Assembly: GCF_021474425.1 (NCBI RefSeq)
Contig: NZ_JAKEIP010000009.1
Location: 1 to 64,000, forward strand
Origin: Streptomyces muensis
GTDB lineage: Bacteria > Actinomycetota > Actinomycetes > Streptomycetales > Streptomycetaceae
Length of the DNA: 64,000 nucleotides
Reading direction: 5' to 3'
A program made the position numbers and the translations under genes. The notes below the pieces were generated by a model that worked only from the letters and a program-made list of their open reading frames with translations, made no database searches and was not told the origin of the DNA. Shown piece after piece: positions 8,036-16,596 of this stretch (the first letter of the stretch is position 1; each line of letters starts with the position of its first letter).

Positions 8036-9286
8036 GTGAGCAGCGAGAACTCTTCGGCGGACGACGTACGGCAGGTGTGGGACGTCGTCGTGGTGGGCGC
8101 GGGACCCGCGGGAGCCTCGGCCGCGTATGCGGCGGCCGTCGCCGGGCGGCGCGTGCTGTTGCTGGAGAAAGCGGAGCTGCCGCGTTACAAGACCTGCGGC
8201 GGCGGCATCATCGGCCCCTCGCGCGACGCGCTCCCGCCCGGCTTCGAACTGCCCTTCCGCGACCGCGTGCACGCGGTCACCTTCTCCAACAACGGCCGCT
8301 TCACCCGGACCCGGCGCTCCAAGCAGATGCTCTTCGGGCTGATCAACCGGCCCGAGTTCGACCAGCAGCTCGTCGAGCACGCCCAGAAGGCGGGTGCGGA
8401 GCTGCGCACGGGCGTCACCGTGCAGCGCGTCGAGCAGCACGGCTCGGCGGTGCCGGACCGGCGCAGCGTCGCCGTCGTCCTCCAGGGCGGCGAGACGCTG
8501 CTCGCGCGGGCCGTGGTCGGCGCGGACGGCAGCGCCAGCCGGATAGGGGCGCATGTCGGGGTCAAGCTCGACCAGGTGGACCTCGGCCTGGAGGCGGAGA
8601 TCCCGGTGCCGGACACCGTCGCCGAGGACTGGGAGGGACGGGTGCTCATCGACTGGGGGCCGATTCCCGGCAGTTACGGCTGGGTGTTCCCGAAGGGGGA
8701 CACGCTCACGGTCGGGGTGATCTCCGCGCGCGGTGAAGGGGCCGCCACCAAGCGGTACTTGGAGGAGTTCATCGGGCGGCTCGGGCTCGCCGGGTTCGAA
8801 CCGAGCATCTCCTCAGGGCACTTGACGCGCTGCCGTGCCGACGACTCGCCGCTCTCGCGCGGGCGTGTGCTGGTGTGCGGGGACGCGGCCGGGCTGCTGG
8901 AGCCGTGGACCCGCGAGGGCATCTCGTTCGCGCTGCGGTCGGGGCGGCTCGCGGGGGAGTGGGCGGTCAGGATCGCCGAGGCGCACGACGCGGTGGACAC
9001 CCGGCGCCAGGCGCTGAACTACGCCTTCGCGATCAAGGCGGGACTCGGCGTCGAGATGAGCGTCGGCAAGCGTCTGCTGACGGTGTTCGAACGCCGTCCC
9101 GGCCTCTTCCACGCCACGCTGACCGGTTTCCGCCCGGCCTGGAAGGCCTTCATGGACATCACCCGCGGCTCGACGTCGCTGGCCGAGATCGTCCGCACCC
9201 ACCCGATGGCCCACCGCGCGCTCACCGCGATGGACCGCCGCCAGGCGCCGACGCCGGCTCCGGCCGACGACGAGGGCGCTTCCTGA
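8036..9286 (+). CDS. Geranylgeranyl reductase family FAD-dependent oxidoreductase
   Basis: A 416-residue flavoprotein. The FAD-binding GAGPAG motif is at residues 21-26, LLLEKAELPRYKTCGGG (about 39-55) is the family signature after the dinucleotide fold, and CGDAAGLLEPWTREGI near 281-296 is the second FAD motif. Members reduce isoprenoid double bonds, for example in menaquinone or polyprenyl side chains, or act as hydroxylase-like flavoproteins; the substrate here cannot be told. The GTG start has a GGGAG about 15 bases upstream. It converges on the F420-type reductase gene with only 14 bases between stops. Confidence 0.85.
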   Translation: MSSENSSADDVRQVWDVVVVGAGPAGASAAYAAAVAGRRVLLLEKAELPRYKTCGGGIIGPSRDALPPGFELPFRDRVHAVTFSNNGRFTRTRRSKQMLFGLINRPEFDQQLVEHAQKAGAELRTGVTVQRVEQHGSAVPDRRSVAVVLQGGETLLARAVVGADGSASRIGAHVGVKLDQVDLGLEAEIPVPDTVAEDWEGRVLIDWGPIPGSYGWVFPKGDTLTVGVISARGEGAATKRYLEEFIGRLGLAGFEPSISSGHLTRCRADDSPLSRGRVLVCGDAAGLLEPWTREGISFALRSGRLAGEWAVRIAEAHDAVDTRRQALNYAFAIKAGLGVEMSVGKRLLTVFERRPGLFHATLTGFRPAWKAFMDITRGSTSLAEIVRTHPMAHRALTAMDRRQAPTPAPADDEGAS

Positions 9287-9300
9287 CGCCGGCCGGATCA

Positions 9301-9747
9301 CTACTCGACGGTGATCCGGAAGACGGGATGGTCCGGGGCCGCCGCGATGATCTCCTCGTCGGAGGACTTCGCGGTGACCCCCTGGAAGTACTGGTTGACC
9401 TCCCAGCCCCACTTCTCCAGATAGGTCCGCAGGATCGGGAGCTTCTCCTCGTCCGGAAGCTCCACCGCGGCGAACTGCCGCACCTTGCGCCCGACGCGCA
9501 GTTCCCCGCCGCCGGCCGCGCGCATGTTGCGCACCCACTGCGAGTGGCCGCGCGCCGAGACGAGGTACCGCGTGCCCTCATAGGTGTGCGGGTTGACCGG
9601 GATGCGCTGCATCTTGCCGCTCTTGCGTCCGCGCACCGACATCTCCGCGGTGCCCGCGATGCTGAGCCCGTGCCGGGCCAGCCAGCCGATGACGCTGTTG
9701 AGCCGGACGTTCAGCGGGCTGCCCTTGAGGTAGTACGGCGACGACAT
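9301..9747 (-). CDS. Nitroreductase-family deazaflavin (F420)-dependent oxidoreductase
   Basis: A compact 148-residue protein of the DUF385/Ddn split-barrel family, which uses F420H2 in actinobacteria to reduce quinones and xenobiotics. Family marks are RGRKSGKMQRIPVN near residues 39-52, the following YLVSARGHSQWVRNM with the Trp that packs near the cofactor, and the GGGELRVGRKV strand pair. The length is typical. It is transcribed divergently from a TetR gene across a 133-base region filled with inverted repeats, so control by that TetR is likely. Confidence 0.85.
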   Translation of the reverse strand: MSSPYYLKGSPLNVRLNSVIGWLARHGLSIAGTAEMSVRGRKSGKMQRIPVNPHTYEGTRYLVSARGHSQWVRNMRAAGGGELRVGRKVRQFAAVELPDEEKLPILRTYLEKWGWEVNQYFQGVTAKSSDEEIIAAAPDHPVFRITVE

Positions 9748-9770
9748 GGTGACCCCCAGCTGTTCGTTTC

Positions 9771-9856
9771 AGAGAGCGGTGCTCTCGCTTGAGAGCAGTG
9801 TGCACGACAACGCCGATCCAAAGCAAGAGCACCGCTCTCTAATGTGTGCACTGCTC
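9771..9856. promoter_or_regulatory. Nested inverted repeats, probable TetR operators
   Basis: AGAGAGCGGTGCTCT (9771-9785) is repeated in reverse complement at 9826-9840. Each copy contains the dyad AGAGC-N3-GCTCT. A third dyad, GCTCTC-N4-GAGAGC, overlaps the first copy at 9781-9796. Outside these, GAGCAGTGTGCAC (9793-9805) is nearly mirrored by GTGTGCACTGCTC (9844-9856). This lies between the F420-type reductase and the TetR gene and is the natural operator pair. Confidence 0.65.
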
Positions 9857-9880
9857 CGAATTCATGGAAGACTGCCTCCT

Positions 9881-10603
9881 ATGAGCAGTCGCACCGCACA
9901 GGGCGTACGCGCCCGCGCCAGGATGGAAGTCACCGCGGCCATCAAGGACGAGGCCCGCAGACAGCTCGCGGCCGAGGGCGCCGCCAAGCTCTCGCTGCGT
10001 GCCGTGGCCCGTGAGCTCGGCATGGTCTCCTCCGCGCTCTACCGCTACTTCCCCAGCCGCGACGACCTGCTGACCGCCCTCATCATCGACGCCTACGACT
10101 CCCTCGGGGAGAGCGCCGAGGCCGCACACGCCGAGGCCGTCGACGCCGAACCCGTGCGGCGCTGGACTACGGTCGCGCAGGCCGTACGGGACTGGGCGCT
10201 GCGCCATCCGCACGAGTACGCGCTGATCTACGGCTCGCCCGTGCCCGGGTACACGGCGCCCGACACCACGGTCCCGCCCGCCTCCCGCGTCGGCCTCGTC
10301 TTCATCGGCATCCTGCGCGAGGCCCGGGCGGCCGAGGGCCTCACCGAACCGGCACCCCTGCCCGCCGAACTGCGCCCCGAGGCCGAGCGCATGGCCGCCG
10401 ACCTGGCCCCCGACCTCCCGCCGGCCAACGTGGCGGCCCTGGTCGCCTGCTGGGCCCAGCTCTTCGGGCTCGTCGGGTTCGAGCTGTTCGGGCAGTTCAA
10501 CCGGGTCGTGGAGGACCGGGAGACGTTCTTCCGGCATGCGGTGGGCCGGCTCGCGCACGAGGTCGGTCTGGTGGACGGACAGCGCCTGACCGACGCGAGC
10601 TGA
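9881..10603 (+). CDS. TetR family transcriptional regulator
   Basis: A 240-residue repressor. The N-terminal helix-turn-helix runs over about residues 30-65 (LSLRAVARELGMVSSALYRYFPSRDDLL), with the family's YRYF motif. The C-terminal ligand domain resembles the TetR_C_33 type. I place the start at ATG 9881. The in-frame extension to 9746 would run through the operator region and into the neighbouring start codon. It is divergent from the F420-type reductase, and the repeats between them make this pair a probable ligand-responsive switch. Confidence 0.88.
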   Translation: MSSRTAQGVRARARMEVTAAIKDEARRQLAAEGAAKLSLRAVARELGMVSSALYRYFPSRDDLLTALIIDAYDSLGESAEAAHAEAVDAEPVRRWTTVAQAVRDWALRHPHEYALIYGSPVPGYTAPDTTVPPASRVGLVFIGILREARAAEGLTEPAPLPAELRPEAERMAADLAPDLPPANVAALVACWAQLFGLVGFELFGQFNRVVEDRETFFRHAVGRLAHEVGLVDGQRLTDAS

Positions 10604-10840
10604 CCGACGGGGCATGTCAGGGGACCGGCACCGGTGACGGCAGCAGTTCCGGATCCTGGCGCAGGATCCGGGTGTGCGGGGCACGCAGCGCGGGCCGCGG
10701 GTCGGCGACCCAGGGCCGCGGCGGCTGCGCGGGCTGCGGGGCAGGGAGCCCGAGGTGGGGGACGTACTTCGCGGGGAGTACGTGTGATCACCACGCGCGG
10801 GTGACGCCGCCCGGCCGTCATCGCGTCTAGCGTGGCGGAC

Positions 10841-12085
10841 ATGGACGAGCAGCAGGAACGCCGGGGCGGCGGTCCGCAGACGTGGTGGCGGCACGGGCCG
10901 CCGGGGTGGAGCCGGTGGGTCGACGAGGAGCACGCGCCGCGCTGGCCGTGGCGCTCCACCCTGCTGATCACCTTCTTCGTGCTGGCCGGCTCGAACTTCG
11001 CGGCCGAGGGGCAGGGGGACTCTCGCGAGCATCTCGACCCCTTCGCACGGGTGTTGCTGTTCGTGGCGTCGGGCCTGCTGCTGTGGCGCAAGCGGTATCC
11101 GGTGGTCGTCGTGTTCGGGACGTCGGTGGCCGCCACGCTCTACCTGGGTGCCGGTTACCCCTATGGGCCGGTCTTCCTGGCCGTGGCCATGGCCTGCTTC
11201 AACGCCATCCTCCTGGGGCACCGCAAAGCGGCCTGGGCCGCGGTCGGCGTGTTCTGGGTCGGGCATGCCCTGGTGGCGCACTGGCTGTACCAGTGGCTGC
11301 CGCCGTCCGGTGACTCGGCCGCGCCCTGGGGGCAGGAGGGTGTGATCGCCGCGTGGGTGGCGGCGATCGTGGCGGTGTCGGAGCTGGCCAGGACCCGGCG
11401 CGAGCAGTGGGCGAAGGAGCGGGCCGAGCGGGCGCAGGCGGCACGCCGCCGGGCGGACGAGGAGCGGCTGCGGATCGCCCGCGAACTGCACGACGTGCTC
11501 GCGCACAGCATCAGCGTGATCAATGTGCAGGCGGGCGTGGGCCTCGCCCTCCTCGACACCGACCCCGAACAGGCCCGCACCGCGCTCACCACCATCAAGG
11601 CCAAGAGCAAGGAGGCGCTCGGCGAGGTCCGCCAGGTCCTCGACACGCTGCGCGCCCCCGGCGACGCCCCGCGCACCCCGGCGCCCGGCCTCGACCGGCT
11701 GCCCGAACTGGTGGAGCAGGCCGCGAGCGCCGGCCTCACCGTCGAGGTCGAGGGCGAGCCGCCCCGCCTGGCGCCCGGCACCGACCTCGCCGCCTTCCGG
11801 ATCGTCCAGGAGGCCCTCACCAACGTCGTACGCCACTCGGGATCACGGCACGCACGCGTGCACCTCGATCACGACGATCGGACGACGCTACGGCTGCGTA
11901 TCGACGACGACGGTCCGGCGACCGGCGCCGACGCGGGCGGCAGCGGCAACGGACTCGCCGGAATGCGGGAGCGGGCGGCCGCGCTCGGTGGCACGATCGA
12001 GGCGGGCCCGCGTGCCGACGGAGGGTTCCGGGTGCTCGCCGTACTGCCGTTGAAGACGGCTCATGAGGTCAAGGAGGACCGTTGA
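10841..12085 (+). CDS. DesK/NarX-type sensor histidine kinase
   Basis: A 414-residue membrane kinase. Four or five hydrophobic segments lie between about residues 40 and 182, with little extracellular loop, so it probably senses a membrane or intramembrane signal. A coiled-coil linker of Arg, Glu and Ala leads to the HisKA_3 box RELHDVLAHSISVI with phospho-acceptor His217. The HATPase_c domain has its N-box near FRIVQEALTNVVRHSG and its G-box near GNGLAGMRERAAALGG. Start ATG 10841 is preceded by TAGCGT (10828-10833) only seven bases away, suggesting a leaderless mRNA; GTG 10832 would fall inside that box. The stop overlaps the start of the response regulator. Confidence 0.9.
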   Translation: MDEQQERRGGGPQTWWRHGPPGWSRWVDEEHAPRWPWRSTLLITFFVLAGSNFAAEGQGDSREHLDPFARVLLFVASGLLLWRKRYPVVVVFGTSVAATLYLGAGYPYGPVFLAVAMACFNAILLGHRKAAWAAVGVFWVGHALVAHWLYQWLPPSGDSAAPWGQEGVIAAWVAAIVAVSELARTRREQWAKERAERAQAARRRADEERLRIARELHDVLAHSISVINVQAGVGLALLDTDPEQARTALTTIKAKSKEALGEVRQVLDTLRAPGDAPRTPAPGLDRLPELVEQAASAGLTVEVEGEPPRLAPGTDLAAFRIVQEALTNVVRHSGSRHARVHLDHDDRTTLRLRIDDDGPATGADAGGSGNGLAGMRERAAALGGTIEAGPRADGGFRVLAVLPLKTAHEVKEDR

Positions 12086-12747
12086 TCCGCGTACTGCTCG
12101 CCGACGATCAGTCACTGGTGCGGGCCGGCTTCCGGGCGCTGCTCGACGCTCAGCCCGACATCGAGGTGGCGGCGGAGGCGTCCGACGGTGAGGAGGCGGT
12201 GCGCAAGGTGCGTGAACTGCGGCCCGACGTCGTCCTGATGGACATCCGCATGCCGCTCCTGGACGGCCTCGCCGCGACCCGCCGGATCACCGAGGACACG
12301 GAGCTGAAGGACGTCAAGGTGGTCATGCTGACCACCTTCGAACTCGACGAGTACGTCTTCGAGGCGATCCGCTCGGGTGCCTCCGGGTTCCTGGTCAAGG
12401 ACACCGAGCCGGAGGAACTGCTGCGCGCCGTGAGGGCGGTGGTCGAGGGCGACGCGCTGCTGTCACCGGGGGTGACCCGGCGTCTCATCGCCGAGTTCGC
12501 CGCCCGCTCCAAGGAGCCCGCCGCCGCGGACGCCCTCGGCGAACTCACCGAGCGCGAGCGGGAGGTGATGGCGCTGGTCGGCATCGGCCTGTCCAACGAG
12601 GAGATCGCCCGTCGCCTGGTGGTCAGCCCGCTCACCGCGAAGACCCATGTCAGCCGCACGATGGTCAAGCTCGGCGCCCGGGACCGGGCCCAACTCGTGG
12701 TGCTGGCCTACGAGTCGGGGTTGGTGCGGCCGGGCTGGTTGGGCTGA
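12082..12747 (+). CDS. NarL/LuxR-type response regulator
   Basis: A 221-residue regulator. The receiver has the acidic pair Asp8/Asp9, phosphorylation site Asp54 in VLMDIRMP, and the conserved Lys in FLVKDTEPEELL. The C-terminal LuxR HTH begins at LTEREREVMALV and contains GLSNEEIARRLVVSPLTAKTHVS. It starts with TTG at 12082, overlapping the kinase stop (TTGA), with AAGGAGGA just upstream, so the pair is translationally coupled. It is the cognate regulator of the preceding kinase. The 3' end overlaps by 40 bases the convergent small membrane protein. Confidence 0.92.
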   Translation: MIRVLLADDQSLVRAGFRALLDAQPDIEVAAEASDGEEAVRKVRELRPDVVLMDIRMPLLDGLAATRRITEDTELKDVKVVMLTTFELDEYVFEAIRSGASGFLVKDTEPEELLRAVRAVVEGDALLSPGVTRRLIAEFAARSKEPAAADALGELTEREREVMALVGIGLSNEEIARRLVVSPLTAKTHVSRTMVKLGARDRAQLVVLAYESGLVRPGWLG

Positions 12748-12992
12748 GACGTCTGCCGGAACCGGGTCAGGACGCTGACGACCCGGGCGAAGAACAGCAC
12801 GACCGCGACCGTGGTGCCCACACCGACGAGTACGCCCCGCGTACCGTCCGACACGTCGAAGACGTACGCCGGCCCGACGATCGCCCCGAACAGCACCGCC
12901 GCCGCGAACGCGGCACTGAACAGCGCGTACCCGATCTCGACGGTGATCGCGTCCCGCTCGGCCTGCCGGCGCCGTCCCCCGTGGTTCTCCAT
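12708..12992 (-). CDS. Small two-helix membrane protein (possibly DUF6332-like)
   Basis: A 94-residue protein with a charged N-terminus (RRRQAERD), a hydrophobic helix at about 18-41, a short loop, a second helix at about 53-75 and a polar tail. The RQAERDAITVEIGYA opening is reminiscent of Streptomyces small membrane proteins grouped as DUF6332; I am only moderately sure of that name. ATG 12992 is the only good start with the helices intact. It converges on the response regulator with a 40-base overlap. Confidence 0.6.
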   Translation of the reverse strand: MENHGGRRRQAERDAITVEIGYALFSAAFAAAVLFGAIVGPAYVFDVSDGTRGVLVGVGTTVAVVLFFARVVSVLTRFRQTSQPNQPGRTNPDS

Positions 12993-13063
12993 GCCTTGAG
13001 TCAAACAGGGGTGCGCCCGACGGAGCAAGCGGCTCCGCCGGGCGCACCTGGGAGGCGTTCCCC

Positions 13064-14548
13064 CTAGTCGCGGAGCGCCACACGCTCCGCTTCCGCCTCC
13101 TTGATGGTGGACTTGGCGACCACTACGGTCCGCTGCTCGCGGCGCGTGCGCAGTCCGGTGAGGGCGATCATCAGGCCCGCGACCGCGATCACCGTGGTCA
13201 CGACCAGGGCGGGCAGGTAGCTGTCGAGGACCGCCTGAGGAGAGGCGGGTTCCTCGGGGCTGTTCGCGGTCAGCACCGCGGTCACGACGGCGAGGAACAG
13301 CGCGCCGCCCACCTGGACCGAGGTGTTGAGCAGGCCCGAGACCATGCCCTGCTCGTGCTCGTCGACACCGTTGGTGGCCTGGACGTTGAGCGAGGGGAAG
13401 GTCAGCGCGAAGCCCACGCCCACCAGCAGCATGGTGGGCAGGATCACCGCGGCGTAGACCGGGTCGAGGTCGATCCGCAGGAACAGGACGTAGCCGATCA
13501 CCAGCGAGGCGAACCCGATCACGATCAGCCGTGCCGTGCCGAACCGGTCGATGATCGCGCCGACCTTCGTCGCCGACAGCGCCACGAGCGCGCCCGCCGG
13601 CAGGAAGGCCAGCGCCGTGTGCAGTGCCGACCAGCCGAGAACCTGCTGCATGTACAGCGTGACCAGGAACTGGAAGCCGATGTAGCTGCCGACGAACGTC
13701 AACGCGCCCAGCTGCGCCCGCACCTGGGCCCCGGAGCGCAGCACGCCCAGCCGGATCAGCGGGCTCGGGCTGCGCCGCTCGACGCGGACGAAGGCCGTGA
13801 GCAGGACGACGACGGCGGCGAACGACAGGATCGTGCGGGCCGAGCCCCAGCCCACCTCCGGTGCCTCGACGACGGTGAACACGAGCAGCAGCATCGAGGC
13901 GGTGCCGAGGATGGCGCCGGGGATGTCGTATCCGCCGCTGGCCCGTTCGCGCTCGGTGCGCGGGAGCAGCTTCAGGCCGGCGAGCAGGGCGATGAGCGCC
14001 ACGGGCGCCGGGAGCAGCATGGTCAGACGCCAACTGGCCTCGGTGAGCAGGCCGGAGAAGACGAGCCCCATCGAGTAGCCGGTGGCGCCGCAGGTGGTGT
14101 AGATCGCCAGGGCGCGGTTGCGTATCGGGCCCTCGGCGAACGTCGTGGTGATGATGGACAGGCCGGCGGGCGCCGTGAACGCGGCGGCGAGGCCCTTGAC
14201 GAACCGGCTGGCGATCAGCAGCGGGCCCGAGTCGACGAGCCCGCCGAGCAGCGAGGCGAGCGCGAAGACGCCGAGGGCCACCAGGAACACCTGGCGTCGG
14301 CCCAGCAGGTCGGCGGTGCGTCCGCCGAGGAGCAGCAGGCCGCCGTAGCCAAGGATGTAGCCGCTGACGATCCATTGCAGGGTCGAGGTGGACAGGCCCA
14401 GGTCGGCGCCGATGGACGGCAGGGCCACGCCGACCATCGACACGTCCAGCGCGTCGAGGAACATCGCGGCGCACAGCACCAGGAGGGTGCCCCACAGCCG
14501 GGGGGTCCAGCGTCCGTCGGACGCGGGGGTGGTGAGCGGAGAGGTCAT
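13064..14548 (-). CDS. MFS transporter, DHA2 (14-helix) drug efflux type
   Basis: A 494-residue permease with fourteen predicted membrane segments, typical of the DHA2 proton-drug antiporters. The helix-1 motif LDALDVSMVGVALPSIGADL and the loop motif GGRTADLLGRRQVFL (between helices 2 and 3) are clear. Such pumps export dyes, antiseptics and antibiotics. It is divergent from a MarR gene across palindromes and a predicted promoter that would give a near-leaderless mRNA (TACTGT seven bases before ATG), so it is probably repressed by that MarR and induced by its substrate. Confidence 0.9.
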   Translation of the reverse strand: MTSPLTTPASDGRWTPRLWGTLLVLCAAMFLDALDVSMVGVALPSIGADLGLSTSTLQWIVSGYILGYGGLLLLGGRTADLLGRRQVFLVALGVFALASLLGGLVDSGPLLIASRFVKGLAAAFTAPAGLSIITTTFAEGPIRNRALAIYTTCGATGYSMGLVFSGLLTEASWRLTMLLPAPVALIALLAGLKLLPRTERERASGGYDIPGAILGTASMLLLVFTVVEAPEVGWGSARTILSFAAVVVLLTAFVRVERRSPSPLIRLGVLRSGAQVRAQLGALTFVGSYIGFQFLVTLYMQQVLGWSALHTALAFLPAGALVALSATKVGAIIDRFGTARLIVIGFASLVIGYVLFLRIDLDPVYAAVILPTMLLVGVGFALTFPSLNVQATNGVDEHEQGMVSGLLNTSVQVGGALFLAVVTAVLTANSPEEPASPQAVLDSYLPALVVTTVIAVAGLMIALTGLRTRREQRTVVVAKSTIKEAEAERVALRD

Positions 14549-14555
14549 GACGGAG

Positions 14556-14627
14556 ACAGTACATGCGTATGCATCGAATGCAAGAGCATTTAATTCCGAT
14601 GCAATAATTGCGGAACTCTGCTACGGT
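14556..14627. promoter_or_regulatory. Divergent promoters with two MarR-type palindromes
   Basis: On the minus strand TTGCAT (14578-14583) and TACTGT (14556-14561) with a 16-base spacer serve the MFS gene. On the plus strand TACGGT (14622-14627) ends six bases before the marR ATG. The palindromes GCATCGAATGC (14571-14581) and GCAATAATTGC (14601-14611) are 30 bp apart, about three helical turns. The first overlaps the MFS -35; the second sits in the marR spacer. The region is strikingly AT-rich for this genome. Confidence 0.65.
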
Positions 14628-14633
14628 GCGCCC

Positions 14634-15014
14634 ATGGCGGCGAAGAAGCCCGAGCAGGCACTCGTGGACCAGTGGCACGACATCCTGGCGCTGCATGCCC
14701 GTACCCAGTGCGAGCTCGACCGCGCCCTCGGCCGACACGGCCTGTGCGCAAGCGACTTCGAGGTCCTGGACGTGCTGGCGGACGCCAAGTGCCCGTCGTA
14801 CCGGGTGCAGGAGATCGCCGAGCGCGTCCATCTGAGCCAGAGCGCCCTGTCCCGGCTGATCGCCCGGCTGGAGAAGGACGGGCTCGTCGAGCGCGGTATG
14901 TGCCAGGAGGACCGGCGCGGCGTCAAGGTGTGCCTGACGGCGAAGGGGCGTGCCCTGCACGGCACGGTGCTGCCGGAGCAGCGTGCGGTGCTGACGAGGA
15001 TGCTGGCGAACTGA
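14634..15014 (+). CDS. MarR family transcriptional regulator
   Basis: A 126-residue winged-helix repressor. The recognition region is YRVQEIAERVHLSQSALSRLIARLEKDGLV (about 58-87) and the wing holds the conserved Asp-Arg pair in QEDRRGVKVCLTAKGR. It is slightly short for the family, and the C-terminal dimerisation helix is reduced. I start at ATG 14634; the -10-like TACGGT is six bases upstream, so the message is probably leaderless, and the longer in-frame extension would run through the MFS promoter. It likely represses itself and the efflux pump. Confidence 0.88.
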   Translation: MAAKKPEQALVDQWHDILALHARTQCELDRALGRHGLCASDFEVLDVLADAKCPSYRVQEIAERVHLSQSALSRLIARLEKDGLVERGMCQEDRRGVKVCLTAKGRALHGTVLPEQRAVLTRMLAN

Positions 15015-15190
15015 CCGGCGCGAGGCCCGGGTTCCGAGGTCGTGTCACCTCTGCACCGTGAGTGATGCGGGCGGCTGTGATGTGCCTGCCGACTGGCGGG
15101 TGCTACCCCGCCGGGTGGCTGGAGCTGCCGCTCGTCGGGCCGTCCGGGCTCCCCATGGCCGTAGGGTCGACGCGGCATGGGCCGGACGGC

Positions 15191-15466
15191 ATGAACGAAG
15201 GTGAGGCGGAGCGCGTGATCCGCGTGGTGGTGGACGACGAGGCACTGGTCCGCTCGGGCTTCGAGCGCGACGTCCTCGTCCTGGTTGCCGAGGGCCTGTC
15301 GAACGCCGACGTCGGGGCGCGCATCCACCTGGGTGCCGGCACGGTCAAGGACCACGTCAGCGCGATCCTCACCAAGCTCCGTGTGACGAGCCGGGTGCAG
15401 GCCGCGCTGCTGGCGCAGCGCGCCGGACTGCTCCAGGAGCACCCGCGGTCGGAGGCCGGACGGTGA
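15191..15466 (+). CDS. LuxR-type response regulator lacking most of its receiver domain
   Basis: A 91-residue remnant or minimal regulator. Residues 10-24 (VIRVVVDDEALVRSG) are the first strand and helix of a NarL-type receiver with its acidic pair Asp15/Asp16. At about residue 25 the sequence jumps to the LuxR HTH (RDVLVLVAEGLSNADVG, then GTVKDHVSAILTKL). Roughly 120-130 residues, including the phospho-Asp and the conserved Lys, are absent without any frameshift or stop. The stop overlaps the GTG of the kinase that follows, so translational coupling is preserved. It may be a decayed gene or a phosphorylation-independent regulator. A TAGGGT -10-like box lies near 15163. Confidence 0.7.
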   Translation: MNEGEAERVIRVVVDDEALVRSGFERDVLVLVAEGLSNADVGARIHLGAGTVKDHVSAILTKLRVTSRVQAALLAQRAGLLQEHPRSEAGR

Positions 15467-16581
15467 ATCGGGTACGCGCACTGTGGGAACGCGTCCCCGC
15501 GCCGATCATCGACGTCGTCCTGGTGGCGGCAGCGGCCGTGGACGTATGGGCGAACCTGTGGGACGACACGCGCCTCGGCATCGCGCTGGCCACGCTCGGC
15601 TGCGCCGCGTTGGCCTTCCGGCGCCGGTTCCCGCTCGGCGTCTTCCTGCTCACCCTGCCCGTCGCACTGACGCAGCCCGTCGCCGTCGCACCGCTCGCGG
15701 CGCTGTTCACTCTGGCCGAGCGCTCCCGCAACCGCCCTCTCCTCGCGGGGTGCGTCGCCCTGACCGCCGTCGCCAACAGCACTCCGTGGCCCCTGGCCGG
15801 CCTCACCGAGGTCGGGCGGACCATGACACTGATCACCTTCGTGTACAGCCTGGCGACCGCCGCCGCACCCGTCCTCATCGCACAGCTTCTCCAGACCCGT
15901 CGGGACCTGGCGCGTCGGATTGTGGAGATCGAGGAGGCCAGGGAGCACGAGCGGGCACTGCACGCCCAGGCCGTCCTCGCCCGCGAACGCGCCCAACTGG
16001 CCCGCGAGATGCACGATGTGGTCTCCCACCAGGTCAGCCTGATCGCCGTGCGGGCCGGCGCGCTGCAGGTCGCTGCCAAGGACGCGGACGCCAAAGAGGC
16101 CGCCCGCACGATCCGTTCGCTGAGCGTCACCACCCTCGACGAACTGCGCACCATGGTCACGCTGCTACGCGCCTCCGGCGGCCACGCCACCGAGCTGACC
16201 CCGCAGCCCACCCTGAATGACCTCCGCAAACTGGTGGAGACGAGCGGCACTCACGCGGAGCTCAAGGGTGAGCTGCCGCCCACCGTGGGCACACCCGCGC
16301 AACGGGCCCTCTACCGCACGGTCCAGGAGGCGTTGACCAACGTCCGCAAGCACGCCCCCGGAGCCACGGCGTGCGTCGAGCTGTGGCAGGACGGCGACGG
16401 CATCGGAGTGACCGTCACCAACACCCCTCCCACGCGTCCCTCCCTGTCCCTGCCCGGTTCGCAGCAGGGCTTGGTCGGTCTGCGGGAACGGGCCGAGATC
16501 CTGCACGGCACCCTGGACGCGGGCCCGACCGCGGAGGGCGGCTACCAGGTGCGGCTGCGGATTCCCCTCAGCGCGGACTGA
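15463..16581 (+). CDS. DesK-type sensor histidine kinase
   Basis: A 372-residue membrane kinase. Its five hydrophobic segments fall between residues 14 and 143, then a coiled coil, then the HisKA_3 box REMHDVVSHQVSLIA with phospho-acceptor His184. The HATPase domain shows VQEALTNVRKHAPG and GLVGLRERAEILHG. All catalytic features look intact, although the partner encoded just upstream, overlapping by GTGA, has no phospho-acceptor Asp. The kinase therefore either signals to another regulator or is a leftover of a broken system. Start GTG 15463 fits the coupling. Confidence 0.88.
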   Translation: MNRVRALWERVPAPIIDVVLVAAAAVDVWANLWDDTRLGIALATLGCAALAFRRRFPLGVFLLTLPVALTQPVAVAPLAALFTLAERSRNRPLLAGCVALTAVANSTPWPLAGLTEVGRTMTLITFVYSLATAAAPVLIAQLLQTRRDLARRIVEIEEAREHERALHAQAVLARERAQLAREMHDVVSHQVSLIAVRAGALQVAAKDADAKEAARTIRSLSVTTLDELRTMVTLLRASGGHATELTPQPTLNDLRKLVETSGTHAELKGELPPTVGTPAQRALYRTVQEALTNVRKHAPGATACVELWQDGDGIGVTVTNTPPTRPSLSLPGSQQGLVGLRERAEILHGTLDAGPTAEGGYQVRLRIPLSAD

Positions 16582-16596
16582 CCGACCCCTCGTGGG

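Noticed and set aside
10604..10831. Possible small proline-rich minus-strand ORF between TetR and the sensor kinase
   Set aside because: The most protein-like frame (ending near 10618) has no ATG, GTG or TTG start after its upstream stop. I see no gene in this gap.
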